NCBI GenBank assembly: GCA_001768965.1
Contig: MEMY01000095.1
Span: 1 to 33,361 of the forward strand
DNA: 33,361 bases
Direction of reading: 5' to 3'
Source: an archaeon RBG_16_50_20
Lineage (GTDB): Archaea > Thermoproteota > Bathyarchaeia > 40CM-2-53-6
Every line of letters begins with the position of its first letter. Positions within the stretch are counted from its first letter, which is position 1. The notes under the pieces were generated by a model that did no database searches, was not told the DNA's origin, and saw only the letters and a list, made by a program, of their open reading frames with translations. Positions 8,103 to 16,291 of the stretch are shown piece by piece. The position numbers and the translations under genes are program-made.

Positions 8103-8885
8103 TTATCTCCCGAAACGACGTTTACGACGTTGATAGGTCCTTACAGCTCGTAATAGATCTATCCTTCGAAACTCCGGCCAGTAGACATCAAGAAAAACGA
8201 ACTCGCTATACGCCGCCTGCCAGATCAGAAACCCGCTAAGCCTCTCTTCTCCAGAAGTGCGTATGATTAATTCAGGATAGGGATTGGGCAAGTGCGATGT
8301 GTACAAGTATTTTGTGAAGACGTCTTCGTCAACTGAATCTGCGTTCAAGGTGCCGCTTTGAACTTCGTCGATCATGCGTTTTGCAGCGTCAACGATTTCT
8401 GCGCGGCCACCGTAGGCGACGGCGATGTTCAGGTAGTGTTGGTCATAGGCTTCGGTGACCTTCTCAACCTCAGCAAGGACCAATCTTAGCGATTCAGGGA
8501 GAAGTTCGAGACGGCCAATCGCCTTTACGTGAACCTTATTTTCGTGTATGCGGCGGTCTGTTGTGAGTTTCCTAGCTTCGTTCTCAATGATCCTTAGAAT
8601 AGTTGCGACTTCATCCTTTGGCCTCAGGAAGTTCTCCGTCGAGAACACGTAAAGCGTGACAGTCTTGATACCTAACTCAAGGCACCATTCTAGGAAATTC
8701 TCTCCTGTTTGTGCACCGTAAAGGTGGCCGTTCAATTGGTCTCCGTGCTTCTCGAACCCCCACCTCCGGTTTCCATCAAGTATGATGCCCACATGTTCTG
8801 GCATCTCGTCTCCCGTGAGACTTCCTTCAAGCCATTTCTCATAGAGCTTGTAGGCGCCAATTGTTCGGAGTACTGTGGGTAACAT
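8103..8885 (-). CDS. uppS: cis-prenyltransferase (undecaprenyl/polyprenyl diphosphate synthase family)
   Basis: Condenses isopentenyl diphosphate in cis onto an allylic primer, making the long polyprenyl phosphate that carries glycans across the membrane. The 260-residue product has the catalytic segment GIILDGNRRWG with Asp37, TLYVFSTENFLRP, LNIAVAYGGRAEIVDA, and the substrate-binding RTSGEERLSGFLIWQAAYSEF near the C-terminus. All family motifs are present and the length is normal. The start ATG at 8885 follows the phosphorylase stop by four bases, so the two are coupled. Its product could supply the glycosyltransferases encoded at 22015-26753; that link is inference. Product chain length cannot be read from the sequence. 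Confidence 0.93.
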   Translation of the reverse strand: MLPTVLRTIGAYKLYEKWLEGSLTGDEMPEHVGIILDGNRRWGFEKHGDQLNGHLYGAQTGENFLEWCLELGIKTVTLYVFSTENFLRPKDEVATILRIIENEARKLTTDRRIHENKVHVKAIGRLELLPESLRLVLAEVEKVTEAYDQHYLNIAVAYGGRAEIVDAAKRMIDEVQSGTLNADSVDEDVFTKYLYTSHLPNPYPELIIRTSGEERLSGFLIWQAAYSEFVFLDVYWPEFRRIDLLRAVRTYQRRKRRFGR

Positions 8886-8889
8886 CGTT

Positions 8890-9663
8890 TCACACTTGGG
8901 CCTCGTGGGTTGCTCGGCCGCAGTTACAGGTTCTTTTTACTGGAATGCTTTCAGCGGTCTTGCGTATAATAGCAACTATCTCGGGCATGAGTCTCTTCCC
9001 GATGTCCATGACTTCCACCGCAGACAGTTTAGCTTGCTTGCCAGCTGCGCGGTTTGAAATGAAGCAGAGCGTCGCGTAGCACATTTCAAGTTCCCTTGCG
9101 AGGAAGGTTTCAGGTGCTCCAGTCATCCCGACCAGGTCGCCTCCGAGCTTCTCAAGCATCCGGATTTCGGCTGGGGTCTCATATCGTGGCCCCTCTGTCG
9201 CGGCGAGGACCGAGGTGTTCCACATCTTCACTTTACTCCCCTTCGAAGAATCAAGCAAAGCTTTCCTCAATTCCGGGCAGTAGGGTTGTGAAAAGTCGAT
9301 GTGTGTGACCGGAGAGCTGTCGAAGAATGTGGTGGTTCTGGATTTCGTCATGTCGATTATGTCGTCGGGGATGGAGAGGTCTCCGGGATTGTACTCTGAG
9401 TTGATGCCGCCCACTGCGTTCGTAGCTATGATTCTCTCGACACCAATCTGTTTGAGCGCATGGATATTGGCTCTATAGTTGACCTTGTGTGGTGGAAGGT
9501 CATGTTTTGGGCCATGTCTGGGTAGAAAGGCAACCTCCTCTTTGCCAACGGATCCAACAGAGATCCAAGGAGCAGGGCCATATGGTGTTCCAACTCGAAC
9601 TATTCTCGTCCCTTTAAGGAGGGCTTCGAGCCCGCTGCCGCCGATTATGCCAATCCTGGTCAT
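8890..9663 (-). CDS. mtnP: MTAP/PNP-family phosphorylase, probably 6-oxopurine specific (methylthioinosine or inosine/guanosine)
   Basis: Phosphorolytic cleavage of a purine (methylthio)nucleoside in salvage. The 257-residue product has the family N-terminus GIIGGSGLE, phosphate-binding LPRHG, HKVNYRANI and TEGPRYETPAEIRML. Substrate residues point away from adenine: TNAVGGIN (81-88) is PNP-like, and CFISNRAAG places Asn204 and Ala206 where human MTAP has the two Asp residues of its TDYD motif (Asp220 and Asp222). In the family, Asp there marks 6-amino and Asn marks 6-oxopurines, so methylthioinosine or inosine/guanosine is the likelier substrate. It lies between uppS (4-base gap) and a coiled-coil gene (18-base gap). 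Family is certain; specificity is inferred. Confidence 0.85.
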   Translation of the reverse strand: MTRIGIIGGSGLEALLKGTRIVRVGTPYGPAPWISVGSVGKEEVAFLPRHGPKHDLPPHKVNYRANIHALKQIGVERIIATNAVGGINSEYNPGDLSIPDDIIDMTKSRTTTFFDSSPVTHIDFSQPYCPELRKALLDSSKGSKVKMWNTSVLAATEGPRYETPAEIRMLEKLGGDLVGMTGAPETFLARELEMCYATLCFISNRAAGKQAKLSAVEVMDIGKRLMPEIVAIIRKTAESIPVKRTCNCGRATHEAQV

Positions 9664-9681
9664 GATTCAGAATTCCTGCCC

Positions 9682-10581
9682 CTACTCTTCCTCACTGTCC
9701 GAGAGGGAATCGCCCATGAGTGCTTGGAATTCCTCAAAGGACAATTTGCCGCCCGAGCGCACCTTCTCGTTTGCAGCCTCCTTGTACTTCGATTTGAGCT
9801 TCTCGGCTTTCTCAACTTTCGATGAAACCTTAACCTCGCCTATCTGAGTTCGAATCTCGTCAATCCTTTGAAGATTGCTCCTCAGGGTCGCAATGGCTTC
9901 ATGGCGCTCTTTACTCTGTTCAACGTACTTCGCATGTCTCTGATCCGCTTCTTTCTTCTTCTCCGCGAGAACCTTCACAAGTTCATACATGGCTGTATGG
10001 ACGTGTTCGCTTTCGTCAGCGATCTTCGTCAGCTCCTCGTGGGTAGATTGTGCTTGGATTCGAAGAGCCCCCACCTCGACCTTCAGGCGTAGGAGTTTTT
10101 CCCTGACGTTCCTGAGCCCCTTGTGCTTAGCGAGGTTGGTTTCTAACGCACCAATCTTGGCGACTAAGCTCCGTTCGGCCTGTGTGGACAGAGGGTTAGT
10201 CTGAATATACCACTCAAAGCGCTTGATCTGTGTCAGGACCTCAGACATACTGCCATGCAACTGCTCGGAGATCTGACGCGCCTGTTCAAGGAGCTTGGAT
10301 AACGTCTCACGCTTCTTCGACGCCTCGTTCCGAAGCTCATCGCGCTTCGTCTTCAGATCCTTGACTTTGCCGTTCAGTGAATCTCTTTTTTCTTTCAGTT
10401 TCTTGGCTTCAGTCGAGATTCGTTTGACCTCTGCGTTGAGTTCATCGCGCTGCTTCAGGGTTTCATCGATCTGCGTTCTTAGAAGTCTAATTTCGGTCTT
10501 CTTGTTAGCGCTGCTTGCTTTGAGCTGTTCGAGTTCACGATAAAGGTGCTCGACGGGTGTCTGGATTGTTTTTGAATCCAT
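9682..10581 (-). CDS. archaeal coiled-coil protein (COG1340-like)
   Basis: A 299-residue, highly charged protein that is almost wholly coiled coil. Heptad-rich helices cover about residues 10-115 and 125-255, with a short break around ERSLVAKIGALETNLAKHKG. The tail has a compact LSFEEFQALMG segment and an acidic end (DSLSDSEEE). The pattern, length and C-terminal motif resemble the conserved archaeal family COG1340, which some databases wrongly name phosphoserine phosphatase; no enzymatic motif is present. There is no signal peptide or membrane segment. It is the first of three closely spaced minus-strand genes with the phosphorylase and uppS. Function is unknown. Confidence 0.75.
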   Translation of the reverse strand: MDSKTIQTPVEHLYRELEQLKASSANKKTEIRLLRTQIDETLKQRDELNAEVKRISTEAKKLKEKRDSLNGKVKDLKTKRDELRNEASKKRETLSKLLEQARQISEQLHGSMSEVLTQIKRFEWYIQTNPLSTQAERSLVAKIGALETNLAKHKGLRNVREKLLRLKVEVGALRIQAQSTHEELTKIADESEHVHTAMYELVKVLAEKKKEADQRHAKYVEQSKERHEAIATLRSNLQRIDEIRTQIGEVKVSSKVEKAEKLKSKYKEAANEKVRSGGKLSFEEFQALMGDSLSDSEEE

Positions 10582-10604
10582 GAGAGCACCTCTCTCGCTG
10601 TGGT

Positions 10605-12509
10605 CTACCTTCTTTGGGCAGTTTTCTCGTCATACTTTCTTAGAGCCATGAAGATGAGGACTGAGCCGACTACGATTCCCAGAATGAGTGCAGCCAACAC
10701 CATAACCACCCAGCTCGGTGTTGCCAGGGCGAGAGTCAAGGCGTTTGAGGCTGTTTGAGCTGCTCTCACAGCGATCTCAACTGCCAATGTGTACTGCATT
10801 GAACCATATTTCCCGAGTGCCTTGTCAACTAGTGTTTTTGCGGAGGCCATCTGGTCTCCCACCGATCCCAAGGCCATTCGGCTGTTGAGAACATCTTGAG
10901 CTTCCGCAAGTGTGGTTGTCGCTGAGTTGATCAATTGATCTGCATGTGCTCTGTTGATTGCGTCTTTGTCGAACTGACTGAACTTATACTCCCAAGCCCA
11001 GTAGCTCATGGCCGATGATACGAAATCCTCAAGGTAACCGAACTGGTGGGGGTGCATTAAGCCGAGTGAATGGCCTGCCTCATGGATAATGGCCTGCGTG
11101 AAACCTATTCCTTTGCCTGGTTGAGGTGGGCTCACGTTATCCCCTCTTTTGAAATCGATCTGGCTCATTCCGATTAGCGCCAGATCTCCCAGGGAAATTC
11201 CAAGGAAATTGTTCTCATCAAGTTTGAGGGTCGCAACGTACCACTTGTAAGTGTATCCGAAGTAAATTCCGGCTGAGAAGGCGAATGCAAAGACTGGAAG
11301 CGTCACCTCATTCGAATCTCTTTTGACGGTGCCCGCGAATTCGGATAAGTGCTCCTGAAGGTACCTATAGATCGGACGTGTATCCACATACCTGCCGAGC
11401 GCGAGATCTGACGGGGGTGTAACTGTGTTCTCTATGATCACGCTTTGGAGATCTGGCTTCGCGCTTGCTTCTATGAAGTGGGTTTCCACTTGGATTTCTG
11501 AGTATGGCAGTATGTCTGTGTACGCCTCTTTGATGAGTTCTGGGTGGATTGTGCTTTCTATTGCAACAGCTGTTCTCTCCTTTTCTGTGCGGTTATCAAT
11601 GATGTTAACAACAATTCTGTAGGTCCGACTGTAGACAGGTTGGTACACGAAGACGGGAACCGCCAAGTTCAGAACAGCGTCATAGATATAGTCTGAAAGG
11701 AATTGCGTCAGCCATTGCTTCCCGTAGAGCGAGTGAAGGTTGAACCGATAGAGGTCTATGGCAATCTGCATCGGGATGTGTGGAACAGCCTCGGGGCTTG
11801 TCCAAGTCCAGAATTCGGGACCTGCTGCCATGTCCAGGTACCACAGCCTGTTTCGGCCACCCCATCCCACCGAGAAATCGCGATACCGGATCTGGTAGTC
11901 CAAGTCCTTGTCTACGTATTTTGTTGCGTAGTAATGGGGTGTGGCGCTAGACGGATTCTCGCTTTCCAATTGCTGTTCGGTAACGGAGGGTAAGCTCGTC
12001 AGATTTGCGAAGACGAATGTGTAACCGCTGGTCGGAAAGCCTCCGTAGCTTGCGTTGTTAGCTGCGAACCAGCTTTCAACTTTCTCTGCATCGTAGAAGT
12101 AGTTGCTTGTTATCGATTTGAACCAGGGATTATACATGAGCTTCTTCTGCTCGATTGACTTCAGGTAATTGACTAGACTGTCTTGGAACTCGGCCTTTGT
12201 GTAGACAAAATCGTAGGTTAGATCGTAAGAGACGCCCGTTATGTTGCCTGTCGAGAGCACGTTGTTGACCGAGTTCTGCACGGCATTTCCTCGCCACGTC
12301 AAGTAGTCTTGGTCGATTGTCTGTGCGTCGAACCCGATCAGCACGATCTTTATTGTCAATGGGACGGTTCGAACTGTGATCGTTTGAGTAGTAGCTGCCT
12401 CGTTTGATGAGAATCCTGCTGGCAACGAGGCGATGACTATGAGAAATACCAAAAGCATGGCGTTTGTAGTTTTCAAAGCGAACCCGCGATTGCACAGATG
12501 GCCCAACAC
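10605..12509 (-). CDS. membrane-anchored extracytoplasmic metzincin-type metalloprotease
   Basis: A 634-residue putative zinc protease. It has an N-terminal signal/anchor segment (AMLLVFLIVIASLPAGF), a large presumably extracellular region, and one C-terminal membrane helix (about 603-625, WVVMVLAALILGIVVGSVL) with a short basic tail. The active-site motif HEAGHSLGLMH lies at about 472-482 (HExxHxxGxxH). SAMSYW about 17 residues later resembles the metzincin Met-turn. Many Asn-x-Ser/Thr sites and frequent Tyr/Trp fit a surface protein. A helical stalk (about 535-600) precedes the anchor. The first start is GTG at 12509; ATG at 12458, just before the hydrophobic core, is a plausible alternative. 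It matches no named protease I know; the substrate is unknown. Confidence 0.75.
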   Translation of the reverse strand: MLGHLCNRGFALKTTNAMLLVFLIVIASLPAGFSSNEAATTQTITVRTVPLTIKIVLIGFDAQTIDQDYLTWRGNAVQNSVNNVLSTGNITGVSYDLTYDFVYTKAEFQDSLVNYLKSIEQKKLMYNPWFKSITSNYFYDAEKVESWFAANNASYGGFPTSGYTFVFANLTSLPSVTEQQLESENPSSATPHYYATKYVDKDLDYQIRYRDFSVGWGGRNRLWYLDMAAGPEFWTWTSPEAVPHIPMQIAIDLYRFNLHSLYGKQWLTQFLSDYIYDAVLNLAVPVFVYQPVYSRTYRIVVNIIDNRTEKERTAVAIESTIHPELIKEAYTDILPYSEIQVETHFIEASAKPDLQSVIIENTVTPPSDLALGRYVDTRPIYRYLQEHLSEFAGTVKRDSNEVTLPVFAFAFSAGIYFGYTYKWYVATLKLDENNFLGISLGDLALIGMSQIDFKRGDNVSPPQPGKGIGFTQAIIHEAGHSLGLMHPHQFGYLEDFVSSAMSYWAWEYKFSQFDKDAINRAHADQLINSATTTLAEAQDVLNSRMALGSVGDQMASAKTLVDKALGKYGSMQYTLAVEIAVRAAQTASNALTLALATPSWVVMVLAALILGIVVGSVLIFMALRKYDEKTAQRR

Positions 12510-12560
12510 ATTCAGCCGTCCCTAATTAATCCCTTACCCACATTTCCTCAAGATTGAGTC

Positions 12561-13298
12561 TTACTCGTCACCTAGAATCATTCTTGCGTCAACTATGCTT
12601 GCACCGGTCCCATACACCATGATAGGGTTTAGGTCCAATTGTTCAATTGACGAGTTCTCCAACATGATTTGAGAAGTGCCCTCAAGTATGCTGATTATGG
12701 CGTTTTCATCGCTTGGGCCCTGCCCCCTAATCCCTCTCAGCACAGGGTATGCGTGAATCTCTCTAATCATTTCCTGAGAATCCAAATCAGTCAATGGCGC
12801 GACTCTGAACGTCACGTCCTTGAGTACCTCGACAAAGATTCCTCCAAGACCAAACAACACCGTCGGTCCAAACTGGCTGTCCCGAAGACCACCCACTATG
12901 ACTTCCACGCCCTTCGGTGCCAAGTGTTGAACAAGCACACCTTCGAGACGAGCGCTCGTGTTGTACGATTTGGCGTTGTCAACGATTCGCTGATATCCAC
13001 GCTCAACTTCCTCCTTCGACTTCAAGTCGAGTAAGACAGCGTCCGCCTCAGTCTTGTGGAGGATATCTTGGGAGATGATCTTCAACACAATTGGGTAGCC
13101 TACTTTCTCAGCCAGCGCGATGGCCTCTGGCGCACTTTTGGCGACGCCGAATTCCGGGGTCGGCATTCTGTAAGCTCGACAGATCTCTTTTGCCTCAGGC
13201 TCTAGGAGAGCCTTCCTATTCTCGCTGAGAGCTCGGTGAATGATTTGCTCGACGATGAGCGGTGGCATTGAGGGCGCTTTCCTTGGGTCGACGTTCAA
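12561..13298 (-). CDS. acdB: ADP-forming acyl-CoA synthetase beta subunit (ATP-grasp)
   Basis: In archaea this ATP-grasp subunit pairs with an alpha subunit to convert acetyl/acyl-CoA, ADP and phosphate to acid, CoA and ATP. The 245-residue product shows the ATP-grasp signatures GYPIVLKIISQDILHKTEADAV, LVQHLAPKGVEVIVGGLRD, FGPTVLFGLGGIFVEVLKD and the metal-binding LDLNPIMVY. The length fits a stand-alone beta subunit, and no alpha subunit is nearby. The start is TTG at 13298, or ATG at 13268 just before PPLIVEQII. Neighbours are the metzincin and the GPN GTPase; no functional link is evident. The acyl substrate cannot be predicted. Confidence 0.88.
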   Translation of the reverse strand: MNVDPRKAPSMPPLIVEQIIHRALSENRKALLEPEAKEICRAYRMPTPEFGVAKSAPEAIALAEKVGYPIVLKIISQDILHKTEADAVLLDLKSKEEVERGYQRIVDNAKSYNTSARLEGVLVQHLAPKGVEVIVGGLRDSQFGPTVLFGLGGIFVEVLKDVTFRVAPLTDLDSQEMIREIHAYPVLRGIRGQGPSDENAIISILEGTSQIMLENSSIEQLDLNPIMVYGTGASIVDARMILGDE

Positions 13299-13386
13299 CG
13301 CAGCTCGGACCGCGTATTATACGATTACCTCGGGCAATGAGTTATGGGATGAATCTTGATCGTGCAAGACACGCTCACCTGGCTGC

Positions 13387-14151
13387 CTATGCTGAAGCTT
13401 CTTCTCCTCGGTTGAGTACTCGAGTTACCGCAGCGTTCAACTCCATGAGGCCTGTGGTCTCCTTAGCGGAGACTGGAATTGGTTCAGATAACAGTCCGGT
13501 CCTGAAAACAGCGTTCGCGAGATCTTTCACAAGAAGCGACAAATTCAGCTCCTTTGCCCTGCCAAGCGCGATGTCGAAGGATTCAGGTTCAGTTGCCCAA
13601 GTAACGATCTCATCTATCTCTTGCTCCGTAACGAGATCGATCTTGGAGAGGGCATAAATCTGGGGTTGCGTTATCCTGCTCTCAATGGCTGCAGCGAGAA
13701 ATACGTTGGAAATGAAGTTCAGCGGAGAGCGCGAAAAAGGCGCGTCCATCAGGTAGATCAATGCTTGACTATCCTCTGTTAGATGTCTCGCAATGAATCG
13801 GCCTCCTTCTCTGAAGGCGAAAAGTTCTATCTGACCAGGCGTGTCCACTAGGACAACGTCCGGGTTGGCCGCATCAATTTCCTCGCGCATTTCCTCCATG
13901 TGATCGGCGAGCAGGTCAGACGCCATGATGAGCGCGCCGTTCGGCCCGAGTTGATAATCCAGCATTAACTTCTGTACGTCCACGTATTGGCGGGCGTCGA
14001 TGTCGGGATTGTAGGGGAGCGCAGTGGCGCCGGGATCCATGTTGGCAACGATCACATCCTGTTCTCCTGCCTTGAGCCATTCTAGGTAAGCGGCAGTGAG
14101 TGTTGATTTTCCAGATCCTGCCATCCCCACAATGAACACGGAATATGCCAT
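13387..14151 (-). CDS. GPN-loop GTPase
   Basis: Dimeric GTPase of the GPN family; eukaryotic relatives assemble and import RNA polymerase II, and the archaeal role is less clear. The 254-residue product has Walker A GMAGSGKST at 9-17, the family-defining GPN tripeptide at 69-71 (LGPNGAL), switch II DTPGQIELFAF and an NKxD-like SKID. Archaea usually have one such protein, about 250 residues, so this is the full form. The start ATG at 14151 is preceded by a G-rich GGGGGA about nine bases upstream. It may lead the minus-strand block to the metzincin gene, or have its own transcript. Confidence 0.93.
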   Translation of the reverse strand: MAYSVFIVGMAGSGKSTLTAAYLEWLKAGEQDVIVANMDPGATALPYNPDIDARQYVDVQKLMLDYQLGPNGALIMASDLLADHMEEMREEIDAANPDVVLVDTPGQIELFAFREGGRFIARHLTEDSQALIYLMDAPFSRSPLNFISNVFLAAAIESRITQPQIYALSKIDLVTEQEIDEIVTWATEPESFDIALGRAKELNLSLLVKDLANAVFRTGLLSEPIPVSAKETTGLMELNAAVTRVLNRGEEASA

Positions 14152-14390
14152 GTGAGATTCCCCCGCGATAGTGCGCTAGCTCCTATCAAGTCTGCTGGAT
14201 TTCACTGGGAGGGAATTCTTTTCCGCACAACAAGTCATACTGTTCAGCGCTGCGATGATGAGCAAGCTAGAACAGGACTAGGTGACTGTGAACCCGGGCG
14301 CCAGAGCAGCAATTCGACTTCTCAGCAACTAGTCAGCCAGGTATTCGGTAAAGGTTTCTTTACTGAATTCATTTCCACTTAGCTGTTTAA

Positions 14391-14876
14391 GTGATGGGCG
14401 CGTTTCCTTCTGTTCGGCTGGGTGGGGTGATGGAGGAACCGTCAGATTTGGGACTGGAAGACCAAGTCTTCAAGTCGCTCTCGCATCAGATCAGGCGTGA
14501 CATCATTCGTTATGTGGGTGAGAGATCGAAGGCGTCCTTCACGGAGATTCGAAACTCGTTGCGGATCGAAGACAGTTCTATGTTTTCCTATCACTTGAAC
14601 GGGTTGCGACCGCTATTGCAGCAGCATGACTCTAACTACCTTCTCAGTGATTTAGGAAGGCATGCATACAGGTTGATACTGGGAACGACCGCACTTGGGA
14701 CTGAAAGCAGACTAAAGATGAGAATCCGGTATGCGATTGTCGCAAACGCGTTGCTGTGGGCCAGAGTCATTTTCAGCATCTCAAATTGGCAGGGACACCT
14801 GCAGTCACAGACGATGATGTCACTGGCGGCCTTGTGGTTCATCAGCAATCTGATTCTATATCGCCTGAGCCTCTAG
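14391..14876 (+). CDS. winged-helix transcriptional regulator with C-terminal membrane helices
   Basis: A 161-residue protein from the first GTG, or 148 residues from ATG 14430, which is preceded by a G-rich GGTGGGGTG stretch and starts nearer the conserved domain. Residues from about 20 (LEDQVFKSLSHQIRRDIIRYVGER) form an ArsR-like winged helix; FTEIRNSLRIEDSSMFSYHLNGL is the recognition helix region and YLLSDLGRHAYRLI the wing end. The C-terminus (YAIVANALLWARVIFSI and SLAALWFISNLILYRLSL) has two hydrophobic helices, so the DNA-binding domain is probably held at the membrane. Such fusions are common in archaea; the target is unknown. It stands alone on the plus strand between divergent GPN and convergent cinA genes. 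Confidence 0.75.
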   Translation: MMGAFPSVRLGGVMEEPSDLGLEDQVFKSLSHQIRRDIIRYVGERSKASFTEIRNSLRIEDSSMFSYHLNGLRPLLQQHDSNYLLSDLGRHAYRLILGTTALGTESRLKMRIRYAIVANALLWARVIFSISNWQGHLQSQTMMSLAALWFISNLILYRLSL

Positions 14877-14903
14877 GGGAACCGGCAACGCAGGAGTTCC
14901 GAG

Positions 14904-15070
14904 CGACTGTCTGACAGTTGATCCTTGCTCTGGCAGCGTCAAAATGACCGTACTTCGCGAGGTTTTCTCGAAATGTGATTGAGGGCCATATGGCCCACGG
15001 TTTCCATGGCGCACTAGTTTTCTGGTGCGTTTGCCGCAGAGTAACATGTTGTATGCAAGAAGTTGCATAC
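14904..15070. repeat. cluster of four inverted repeats/hairpins between convergent genes
   Basis: Four hairpins lie in 167 bases. 14904-14920: CGACTGT, loop CTG, ACAGTTG (7 bp, one G-T). 14983-14996: perfect palindrome GGGCCATATGGCCC. 15010-15029: CGCACTAG, TTTT loop, CTGGTGCG (8 bp, one wobble). 15051-15070: GTATGCAA, GAAG loop, TTGCATAC (8 bp perfect). The region lies between the regulator and cinA, which converge, and no convincing gene covers it. It could be back-to-back terminators or a structured RNA. Confidence 0.6.
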
Positions 15071-15113
15071 ACCCCCCTCCTCCCGGTCCAAGAAACTGGA
15101 GGCGCAAAGGCGA

Positions 15114-15926
15114 CTATGCCTTAAGGGAGATTCTTGCTCCGACGTTTCGGATTTGGCGCGCCAAATCGCGTGATGCTCCAAGAACAGCCCGTTCCGCCCC
15201 TTCCGAATTTTGGGCTCTAGTTGAGAAGTGGAGGTCGATGTGAGGGCGTCCTCCAGCCTCAACGCCCCTCGGGTGGGACTTGATGTAAACCTTAGGCCAT
15301 TTCGCCATGATCTGGTCGATGATTGGCGCTAGCGACGATTCCATAATCCCCTGAACTCTCAGCCATTTCTCGGCGAATATCATCCCGCCCGTTTTAGCAA
15401 GAATGGCCTTCGAGGCTGATTCTCGGAAGATTGCTTTTGCTTCCTTTGGAACACCCGGCAAACAGAACACCTGAGTCTCCTTTACGGTTACTCGCACGGC
15501 GGGTGCGGTGCCAACAGGATTTCGAACAGGCTTGGCGCGAGCAGGAATTCGGGCCATTTTGAGGCGTGGCTGGGTCAATGAGATTCTTCGATTAGGGAAT
15601 CTTCGGGCATAATGCTCCCGAACCATCGCTAGAGCGATCCTGTCAACTCTGAGAGGCACCTTGAGCGCTCTGGCAACGGCCTTGAGCGTCATATCATCAA
15701 AGGTCGGTCCGATTCCCCCAGTCGTTATGAGGAAGTCGGGCTTTCTTCTTAGTGATTCTCTGATTGCGTGCGAAATCTCTTTGAGATTGTCCGGGACAGT
15801 AGTGATTCTGGAAACCGCGGCTCCCAACGAAGTTACGCGTGCCGCGATCCAAGAGGCATTCGTGTTAACCGTATTCCCGAGCAGAAGCTCATTTCCCACC
15901 GATAAAATCTCAACTATGCAGGGCAT
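15114..15926 (-). CDS. cinA: CinA-like MoCF-domain protein (COG1058)
   Basis: A 270-residue protein with a molybdopterin-binding (MogA-like) fold related to the N-terminal domain of bacterial CinA. In that family the domain has been linked to ADP-ribose or nucleotide pyrophosphatase activity. Motifs are EILSVGNELLLGNTVNTNA at the N-terminus, LITTGGIGPTFDDMTLKAVA and the GTAPAV...FCLPGVPKEAKAIF segment. No C-terminal NMN deamidase domain is present, as in most archaea. ATG 15926 is favoured over the TTG two codons upstream, because GAGGG lies seven bases before it. A small hairpin (AAGGC/GCCTT, 15107-15122) spans the stop. The physiological role in archaea is unsettled. Confidence 0.88.
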   Translation of the reverse strand: MPCIVEILSVGNELLLGNTVNTNASWIAARVTSLGAAVSRITTVPDNLKEISHAIRESLRRKPDFLITTGGIGPTFDDMTLKAVARALKVPLRVDRIALAMVREHYARRFPNRRISLTQPRLKMARIPARAKPVRNPVGTAPAVRVTVKETQVFCLPGVPKEAKAIFRESASKAILAKTGGMIFAEKWLRVQGIMESSLAPIIDQIMAKWPKVYIKSHPRGVEAGGRPHIDLHFSTRAQNSEGAERAVLGASRDLARQIRNVGARISLKA

Positions 15927-16022
15927 CCTCAAACCCTCAATGAGAATGAGCGCAACGAGAACTAAACAGTATTTGTTCTAAGAGAAGCCGCGTTCGCGGT
16001 CTCTCACCGAGATGAGAGATCA

Positions 16023-16232
16023 CTAAGGCTTTTTCGAAAGCCACCATTTCAGGTAGTCATTCTGGCGGCGTCTGCGCTGCTCCTCGGGACTTTCAATATC
16101 ACGCAATTTGTTTCTGCCCTCCATGAGCTGCTGGGCACTTACAGTGAGCCCACAACTCTTGCATGTGTAAAATTTCTGTGCGCTGTCGTAGCTCAGTATG
16201 CCGCCACATTCAAGGCAGTAGTTCGTTGTCAC
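16023..16232 (-). CDS. small zinc-ribbon protein
   Basis: A 69-residue soluble protein. The N-terminal half is a zinc ribbon with Cys6/Cys9 and Cys24/Cys27 (CLECGGILSYDS...FYTCKSCG), of the type in RPB9/TFS N-terminal domains. The C-terminal half is a charged helix (EEQRRRRQNDYLKWWLSKKP). It lacks the second, catalytic zinc ribbon of TFS, so it is not that factor. The start is GTG at 16232. It is on the ABCE1 strand, 60 bases downstream of it, and may be co-transcribed. Specific function unknown. Confidence 0.75.
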   Translation of the reverse strand: MTTNYCLECGGILSYDSAQKFYTCKSCGLTVSAQQLMEGRNKLRDIESPEEQRRRRQNDYLKWWLSKKP

Positions 16233-16291
16233 TTGAAATTTGGTCTCCGCGTGTGTAAGGCAAAGTCGCGCTAGTTAAACCTGTAGCACGC

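Noticed and set aside
14250..14310. C box-like GATGATGA between the GPN GTPase and regulator genes
   Set aside because: No matching D box or C'/D' pair; the region most likely holds promoters.
14842..15262. Several overlapping short minus-strand ORFs downstream of cinA
   Set aside because: Low-complexity, Cys/Arg-rich translations across the hairpin region and the cinA end; no start or motif support.
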